Of a stretch of 64,000 nt of DNA, positions 25,801-34,800 are shown in pieces. A program made the position numbers and the translations under genes. Source of the stretch: Branchiostoma floridae (lineage: Eukaryota; Chordata; Leptocardii; Amphioxiformes; Branchiostomatidae); NCBI RefSeq assembly GCF_000003815.2, contig NC_049996.1, forward strand, positions 1,223,246 to 1,287,245, written 5' to 3'. Below the pieces are notes generated by a model that saw only the letters and a program-made list of their open reading frames with translations, did no database searches and was not told the DNA's origin. How positions within the stretch are numbered: position 1 is the first letter of the stretch; every line of letters begins with the position of its first letter.

Positions 25801-28800
25801 ATCGGCAAGGATCTGTCCAAGGTGGGGGATTTAATGGCCTGAGTAACGCACACTAGCAGCCCTTCTGCTGGCCAGGCACCTAGAAGCATGATGACGAACA
25901 CCTATAAAGGGGTATCTCACTGGACTGTGGCATGTTGGCGGCATTGCTTCATTCTGAATTGAATCTGGGTGTGTTATCATGTAGCCTGGTTATCATCATG
26001 GTAGTATTTCGCTCCAACTTTTATTATACACTATACACAGTCACTACTCTGCTATTCCGCCTGGGAATTGTGACATCTCTAACGTCTGGAATCATCCAGA
26101 TTTGGGACGAGGTCGCTGATTGGATGAGTGAATTAAGGCATGGATTCAAGCGCTCATTCAAACAGGCGCTCGAAGACCCAAAACACCCTAAGTCTGCTTG
26201 CAGTTGGATCACCTGTTTGACTGAGCACTCTAGGATCCATTCCTTAATTTGCTCAATAACTGACGTCACCACCAAAAGGTTTAAGTGTACAGTTCCCCAG
26301 ACAGATAGCAGAAGTGAACATAGGCCTCAAAATGCTCCTGACAATGAGAGATTGTTTGAAACAAGGCTAAGGGTTGTCTTTCTTAAGTGTATCCTAACAA
26401 CAGACTGATCCCATAGTCCCACCCACCTATGTCACAACTTGTGAAATAAAAACAGAAATTGTAAGATAAAAACATAAAAATGCAAATGTTTGACAGACAG
26501 ACATTCAACCACTGTCCTACTGTCCAAACTGGTAAATGCCATGCTATCACATCATTGGTTAAACTGTAACAGTTGTGATTGACAGTTAGGATTGGTGTAA
26601 AGCACTACAAATGCACTGCTGTACTTTTGTATGTTCTTGTCCTTGGTGCTGAACACAGGCTGTTATGTACACGTGCTTTCTATTGGTTAACTCTACAGGC
26701 ATTTCAACCTTTTCCCTGTAACCAATAGAGATTTGGATGCCAAATGGCTGCTTTGGTGTGCTAAAGGCAGAATTACTGTCATAGTGAGGTCACCAGAGTT
26801 TTCACCAAATGGCAGATGCTATAGAACCTCGTGATTTAGCCCTGCCTATTGTAAGCTCCTTATAATTCAGCCCCTGGCTGCAAAGAGAGAGTAGTTGGCT
26901 TACCCAGTAACAGAGGCTAAAGGTCAGTCAAAAATGTACATTTTGGTAGGTTGGAAGGTGGGCTTACAATTCTAACAATGTTATTACTTTATTGTTCCCA
27001 GGTCTGTATGCCGGTCACCATGAACGAACCCCTGAACACGTTACAGCGGCTTGCAGAGGAACTGGAGTATTCAGAACTACTGGACAAGGCCGCAGAGACC
27101 GACAATCCGTACGAGCGAATGGTCAGTAGGGATGATTGAAAATATGTCAATACACTAATTTAAAGAGGTACATGTATGGTATACCGAACTAAAGATACTT
27201 CTTTTTGTTCTTTCAAATTTGCATTTTCTGTTTTGATGTTAGAATTTACTTTGGCCTTCTATGATATTTTCTGAAATTTTCTACAAGTCACAACAAATAT
27301 TTTGCTCATTTAGCAGGTGCTTTGTTGAATTTACGTATGGTCTAAACTGTAGCAGGTTGAAAACAACAATTAAGGTTGTGTGATTGGGATCCTATGCTCC
27401 AATGGCCACACAACTTGATGAAACTGTTCATGGGGTTTATAATAGCATTGATTATCAGGGTGGGCTAACATCTGTGATGTCATTGATTATCGCTCTGCTG
27501 CAGGAACTGATATTGATTATCACTGTGGTGATATTGATTATCACAGTGGTGTATAGGAGCTATTAAGGCCCTTCAAAGTCATTATTATGGCAAATACTTG
27601 GTGCATATGGTGCAGTTTTGTGCACCTAAAATTAGAGCTGTGCACCTAATGTTTTATTGTTGGTGCACTTAGATATTTGTGAAGAGTCATGTAGAAGTTA
27701 GTGTTATGCAAAAGTTTCAAGCTAGCATACAGCATATTTTTTTTTACATTTAATTTTCAGAAAATGATAGAATCTTTATTGTATTACTTGTTTCAGAGTT
27801 TAGCTGGGTATGGAATTGATACGAAAAGATGTTTGTAATGAGGTTTTGATGACATTCTGCTTTATGTAGTGCACCCATTTTTTTTCTGTTAACCAAATTT
27901 TTGTGATGATTGAGGGAACACCTGGTTTGTTGGTGCTGTACACATTTAGAACTTGCAGACTCAGTGACGAACGATCAATTCTTTTAGCAGACTTGTTTAT
28001 TTGTTGGTTCATGACTATTTGTTTTCATTTCCTAGGCTCTTATAGCAGCATTTGCAGTGTCTGGATACAGTTCTACATACTACAGGGCAGGCCAGAAACC
28101 CTTTAACCCCCTCCTGGGGGAGACGTACGAGTGTGTGAGGGAAGATAAGGGATTCAGCTTCATAGCTGAGCAGGTCAGTGTGCTGTTGTTTCATCAGAAT
28201 TTTCAATGAGAAAAGTATTTTCACCATTTATAAGTATTGTCAGTTATATAGCATATAACATATAACGCCTTGTATGCGCTTTAGCCCGTTTTTGTTGTTA
28301 GTATTTATGTTATTCTTATGTTGCAAAATGACGTTTATGTTCATGTCATCTTAAGTTATACGTTTCGTTATAATCTCAATTTTGTTACTTTTGTGTGTCA
28401 TTGTATGTGCATTGTTAGAGCAGAAGACCTCCATAAGCTCTTTGCGAGCTTCTTGTCCAATGCTCGAAAAACGAATGCGAATAAAATAAAATAAAATATA
28501 ACATATAGAAATCCAACAAAAATAGGGTATGATTTTTACACTGGAATTCTTATTGATATGATTATGTTTAATGCCACTACCATAAGAAGCGGATCTCGTG
28601 GCAATATACTGCCTCTTATCCAAAGACTATGATATGATATTTTATGATATGATAATTACGATACTTTAACAATTATATTGGCTCTGTATGATGTGACCTC
28701 CAGGTTAGCCACCACCCTCCCATCTCAGCCTGCCACTGTAAGGGGGAGAAATGGGTCTTCTGGCAAGGTAGGGCTAGTTTTCTCATTTCACTTTTAAATA

Positions 28801-31800
28801 TTGTATTGCCCTTCTGAAAGGACATACGAGATTGGAATGGACATTGGATGTAAAACAAACAAACAATCATTCATACATACACCACAGAACAGGTGCATTC
28901 TACCTGTAAATACTGTTTGCCTACTTACAATGTACTCAATAATCTGATAATTATAAAGTTTTTATCTGTTACAGTATGTGCACATCTTTATATTAACTGT
29001 CAACCTTTGTATAGTGCCTTAATGGTTTATCAACTTGCTAAATGCTTCACCCTTTCCTTCTCTAGATGCAAGACTGAAAACCAAGTTCTGGGGAAAGTCC
29101 ATGGAGATTATACCAATAGGAACTGTTAATGTTTCCATACCAAAGTGAGTATACTGTATGGAAATAGTGCATCATGTCAGACAATCTGTTCCGATGGGCT
29201 CGACCATGGGTGCCTAGTAGGGCTGGGTACCGGTACATAAAATTCAGGTCCAGGTCCGGTTCAGGTCCAGAGGATTAGGTCCAGGTCCGGACCTGAACCT
29301 GGACCTGATGCAGTATGACTCATACCAATGGTCCATTTCACTACAAAGAAATCTGTTTGGTGGAGTATTAGACTTACACTGACGTTTTAAAATCATACAA
29401 AACTAACTGCACCTGTACGATTGACTGTAAAACTTGGTAGAAATGACTATAAACTCTACTCTACTTCACTCTTGTTATTTTCTTCCACCTGCAAGCGTCA
29501 AAACGTCTGAATGCCTGATAAAATAATCTGTTAATTTTCTAATCGGTCCAACATCCGGTCCACCTAATTTTTTCAGGTCCGGTTTTTCTGGACCGGTCCA
29601 ATAAGAAAAACCGGTTTTGTACCGGTACGCTGTACCGATACCCAGCCCTAGTGCCTAGTCCACCAACAGTACTGAACCGTAAACTGTAAGATGCAGAAAT
29701 GTTCATGGCTTTATTTTTTGTGCTGACGGCTTCACTATGAAGTCAAAACCACCAAGGAAATTTTTGTATCTTTTCCTCTGCCTATCCCCATGTCTAAGTG
29801 TTACATGTGCCTACTATACAAAATGTACATTATGTTATGATATTACAATATTATGATATTACAATAGTATGAAGGAGTCAGTAAAGATACAGAAAAACTT
29901 TCAAAGCACAAATTGAATACAGGCCCAAACTTTTTTCAAGTGCTTAAGGTATCCAGAGTTCCTGAACCCTACCTGTACCTGAATGTTCTGTACTGGTACC
30001 CACCCCTATTGACCACCTGTCCATCCTGTCCAGGTACAATGACCATTACACCTGGAGTAAGGTGACGTCCTGCATCCACAACATCATGACTGGACAGAGG
30101 TGGATGGACCACTACGGGGAGAAGATCATCAAAAACAAGGACATCACCTGTAAACTCATGTTCCACAAGGTAGGGACATTCAACAACTTGTGTTACCATT
30201 GTTGAACAATAAAGAACAAGTAGTGCAAATCATATTGCATTTGCTACAACAGGTCAGTAATACAAAAATGCAAATAATACAATGCACAAAAAGATGCAGA
30301 ATCATAAATAAAAAAGTTAAGATCAACAAAAAATCCAAAACAAGGAATTAGCTATGATTTACATTTGACACACACAACTCCAATGCAAGAGTTTTTTAAA
30401 AAATGTTTTGGAGAATGGGCTGAGAAAATTGTCAGGTCCTGAACACCTTATATTAACCTTTTGAACTGAAGAACTGAAGAAGCTGTTTGACTACCAATTC
30501 TCCATTGGTTATGGGATTATATAGCAGGGAGAGAGTTAAGGACTTTATGTATCATGCAATAGCTTTTTCAAAGGTCTAATCTTATATTATTAAGCTTGTG
30601 GGTTCCAGAAAGAAAAGTATAGTAAGTACAGTGAAAACAATGATAAAATGGATAAGTACATTTAGATACCAAGCAGATTTTCCTTGGTGTTTTAATGGGT
30701 AGGTTTCGGCATCTATTTGTCACCGAGTCCTGGGTTAACATTAACTGCTAGTCCTAGCCGTGCCCAAAAATATCCCAGTGGCCGCAGGGTGTCCCTTAGG
30801 GGTCATGCCCAAAAGTGCACAAAAAAAAAGCTCATAGACAACCAGACTTTTTCCCAGTAATACTTTTTATCAGTAAAAGGACTACAGCAATCAACAGACT
30901 GTATGTAACTTAGCATACATGTTGTTGCTTACATAGTAACTGACATGGCTTATTCCTATGTGTTGCATTCACTCTGTTTTCACATGGCTGCACAGCTGTC
31001 ATAATCACTGCATTATTAGTCTTCATCTTGTTCTCTTTTTGCCCCACATCTATCCTTTGCACCATCCCTCTTCTTGTCTTCTGTGTGCCCTTGTGACCTT
31101 TCCCTTCTGTCTTCCTCTCTGTCTTCATTCCTTCTCTCTCTCCCCACGTACCCTCACATGACACCACCACAGTACATCTCTACCATAACGTGGTGGGCAG
31201 AGACTTTCCAACCGCTCAAATCCGCCATTGTCGATCACTTTTTCTCTGACGATCCGCAATCAGGGCGGGGTGTTAAACTGCCTGTAAGTCCCTCTTAAAC
31301 ATTTCACTACATTTGTCCCATTCCCATTCTCATGTATATTATGCTGTCCCATTCTCATTCTCATGTATATTACGCTGTCCCCATCTCATGTATATTACGC
31401 TATGTACATGTAGCTGTAGATACTAAAAAAATAGGATATACATGTACATGTACAGTCAAACCTGTACTAGTGACCACTTCTACATTAAGGACCACATGGC
31501 TAAAGCGACCACTTTTTGGTGGTGGTCCCATAGATAATATTCCCCATTGACACAAAAAACTGTCTATAATGACCTATCCAGTGGACATTTATTGGTCCCC
31601 TGAGTGGTCTTCTACATGTAGGGTTGAGTAGAGTACATGTAGAGTAGGACTCTATCTGTTGATTAGAAGATTTTTAACCCCAAACTAATGAATTTGATAT
31701 GCAAATAGCTGAAGACAAATTCTAGTAGCCTGGTATCCAGCCGTATTAGCGTTAGTTCACCTTAATCCGTTGAGAAACCTATATCCGTTGTTTAAAAAAA

Positions 31801-34800
31801 CAGGATATTTAGGGGATATCAAGTCGACGGACGGTGGTTTCAAACTGCAGTATTTTGAAAGTATTTCAGTTTGAAACCACCGTCAGTCGACTTAACCTTA
31901 AATGCCCGGTTTTTAGTACCAACGGATTTAGGTCACCCTACGGATAAAGGTGAACCAACGTTAAAGCTCTCTTATGCAAAGAGGACAGAAAAGCGTTATG
32001 ATACGGCTGGATACCAGGCTAACACTCTAGATAGTCCAATAGAAAGCAGAAAAAAAAAACAAAGTCAATAGAGAATTGATGCTACTTAGCCTGGATGTCT
32101 TAAACCTTCATTGACATGTTGCTTATTAAATACTTTCTGTTTACCCAGGCTAGCTACTGGAGCACACGGTGCCATGACGTGCTGGGTTCAGTGCTGGATA
32201 AGGATGGGAAGGAGATACACCATCTGTTTGGGAAGTGGCACGAAGGCCTTTGGTGTGGACATGCTCCCAGTGCAAAGTGTATATGGAGACCTGGTAAGTC
32301 GACATGTGTATGTGTGTACATGTATACATGTGTAGAATTAATGTGCATGCACATGTATGTGCAGGGTGAACTAAAATTTGTTTGAATGTGTTGGTGTAGT
32401 GTGTTGTATGAGTGAATGATTATTATGTGGAATGTACAGAGAATGTGTAATTGAAGGGAGTATAATTTATGTTTAAATGATTGTGTGAATGTGCAAGACC
32501 AGGTGTAGCATCAACTCCGTGATAAGATCGCCACATCGAAAAATCCTTGTTATGACTTCCACCTTAAGAATGTCTTGAACACAAGGATATCTGGTTTCAC
32601 TGAGATAAGCTGCATTTATTTAGTGGATTCTCTATCTTCACTTTTTTGTGATGTGTTGGTCTCCTTGCAGATTTAGTGAACTTAATTTCAAATACCAGAC
32701 TGGGTGTATGTATGTGTGAGTGTTCCAGTACTGTGTGACTGTGTATAGTGTGTAATTCATATCATAGAGTTATGTACTACTTGGTGCAAAATTTAATGTA
32801 TTGTAAAACATTCACCTTCTGTTGTTTTAGAAGTGACATGAAGAATTGTTATGTGTGTATCTCATCATAGAGATATCCATCATTTGCTGTTACACATTCA
32901 TACAATCTTCTCACACAGCTTAACATAAAGTAAATGCTTAGTAGAAGAATCAGGAAAATGGTCTATTAGCTCTAAAAGCTTGGCAAACGTAGTTTGAAGC
33001 ATTATAAATCATGGTTCAACAGAATTGTTGATAATAGCTTACATGTAATTGCAGACAGCTGTCCCTACAAATATACTTGTTTGAACAACTGTAACGTTGG
33101 CTGTGCACTGTTGCATGTCAAGCACGTTCAGCACCTGTGACATACAGCTGTGTAATGGTGCACCTGTTTTTTGTGCATGTGACGCGTAGCTGCCCATGTA
33201 AAGTTGACTGAAAACAAGCTCCTCATGCGAATGATGGGCAGCGGGACAGCGAGGTCCTCTAGGAAAGGTGAGGAGAACTGCAACTCCCTGCCAGAACAAA
33301 TTAGCACCAATTTTGTGGCAATTTTTTTCCAATTTCACGGTTCAATCAGAAATTTTACTTGGTGATTTTGTAACAAACTAACAGCTGTAGGAACCCACAT
33401 TTTCCAGGTTTGGTATGTTCCATCCTCTGCAGCGCAGGTATATGTTTAATGTAACATCAAATCTCATAATTCTGCTGGGTACATACATGTATATGTGAAA
33501 TTTAAGATGGCCACATTAAAAAACAATTGGTATCAATGCCTAAGAGTCTCATAACAGATGCGACAATAGTAGATGTCTTAAAGTTCAACTTTTTTTAATG
33601 TGGCGATCATAGGGCAGAATTACGAGAATTGGCATAAGATTCAGTGGTGGAACAAACCAAATCTGAAAACGGGGGGTTCCAGGCTGCCAAATCATACTGA
33701 CAACAACCTGTTTTTGTTCTGATGAAGTTGGTATATTGACCTGCTGTTGATTTTTAGCGATTCTCCAACCCCAACAATCAAGCAAGGATTGCTCTTATCT
33801 AACACTGCTTTAAATCCCTTTCCCTACTCCCATGCATCAGTTTGCTGTATCACACCTCTGTAGTTTTCCTCTTGTTGGAAACTGTATGTGGTGAAGTTGC
33901 TGTGATCACTGCTTTCTGGGGTGCTTAGATGTTTAATCCAGGGCTGTCTCTATGTATTCTAAATGCACACAATTTTGGACAGTGTAGAATATTTGAATAC
34001 AGTAGAGCATATCCTTTAAGTAAATCGCAAAAAAAAAGTGCTGTACTGCAACCTTTAACTAGATCTAAAATGGTCTAACTATTTGCTAGAATACATTAGA
34101 ATACATCTAAGGAAGGGTGAAATCTACTGAAATACAGAATGCTTTGATGAGTAACTTTAAGGTTAATTTGAAATTTAAAATGTACCTTCATTAGGATTGT
34201 TCATAACTTTTTGCAGTTTTGCACTTAAATTTTTTTACATCCAGCTAAACAAACATTGTACATGTAGTCAGTAAATGATAATAATAAGTTTTATAATACC
34301 TTTATTGCAAAGTCTTGCCTGAGGGCTAATTGCAAGTGACAAAAAATGACAGACAAATAACGGTTAACACTAAAACAGTATAGTAAGGGACCATGACTAG
34401 TCTACATGCAACTTAAAGATGTAACTTATTGGGTTTGACAATTAAAATTACAGACCAGGATCACACAGTAGTTTCTAATGATCTCCCATCTTATCACCAT
34501 TTTATGACAAAGTAAAGCAACCTGCTCTGTTTACTCAAAATCAAAGTAAAGTGATTTTAGGTAGATTTCAACCTTCTTTATGTGTATTCTAGTAAATAGT
34601 TGGACCAATCAATATTTTTATTTCCTGCCATAAAATAAATTTACCACACAAAAATAATTATTTTAACTTTATAACTCTTTCTTACATCAGTCACTGCTTA
34701 AGTGAAATTATTCAGCTTTGAGGCAGCCCTGAGATATAAAGTTTGTGTTCTGAGTGAATGACCAGGTAGCGTGGCTAACACTACAGCCTAGGGTGGCTAC

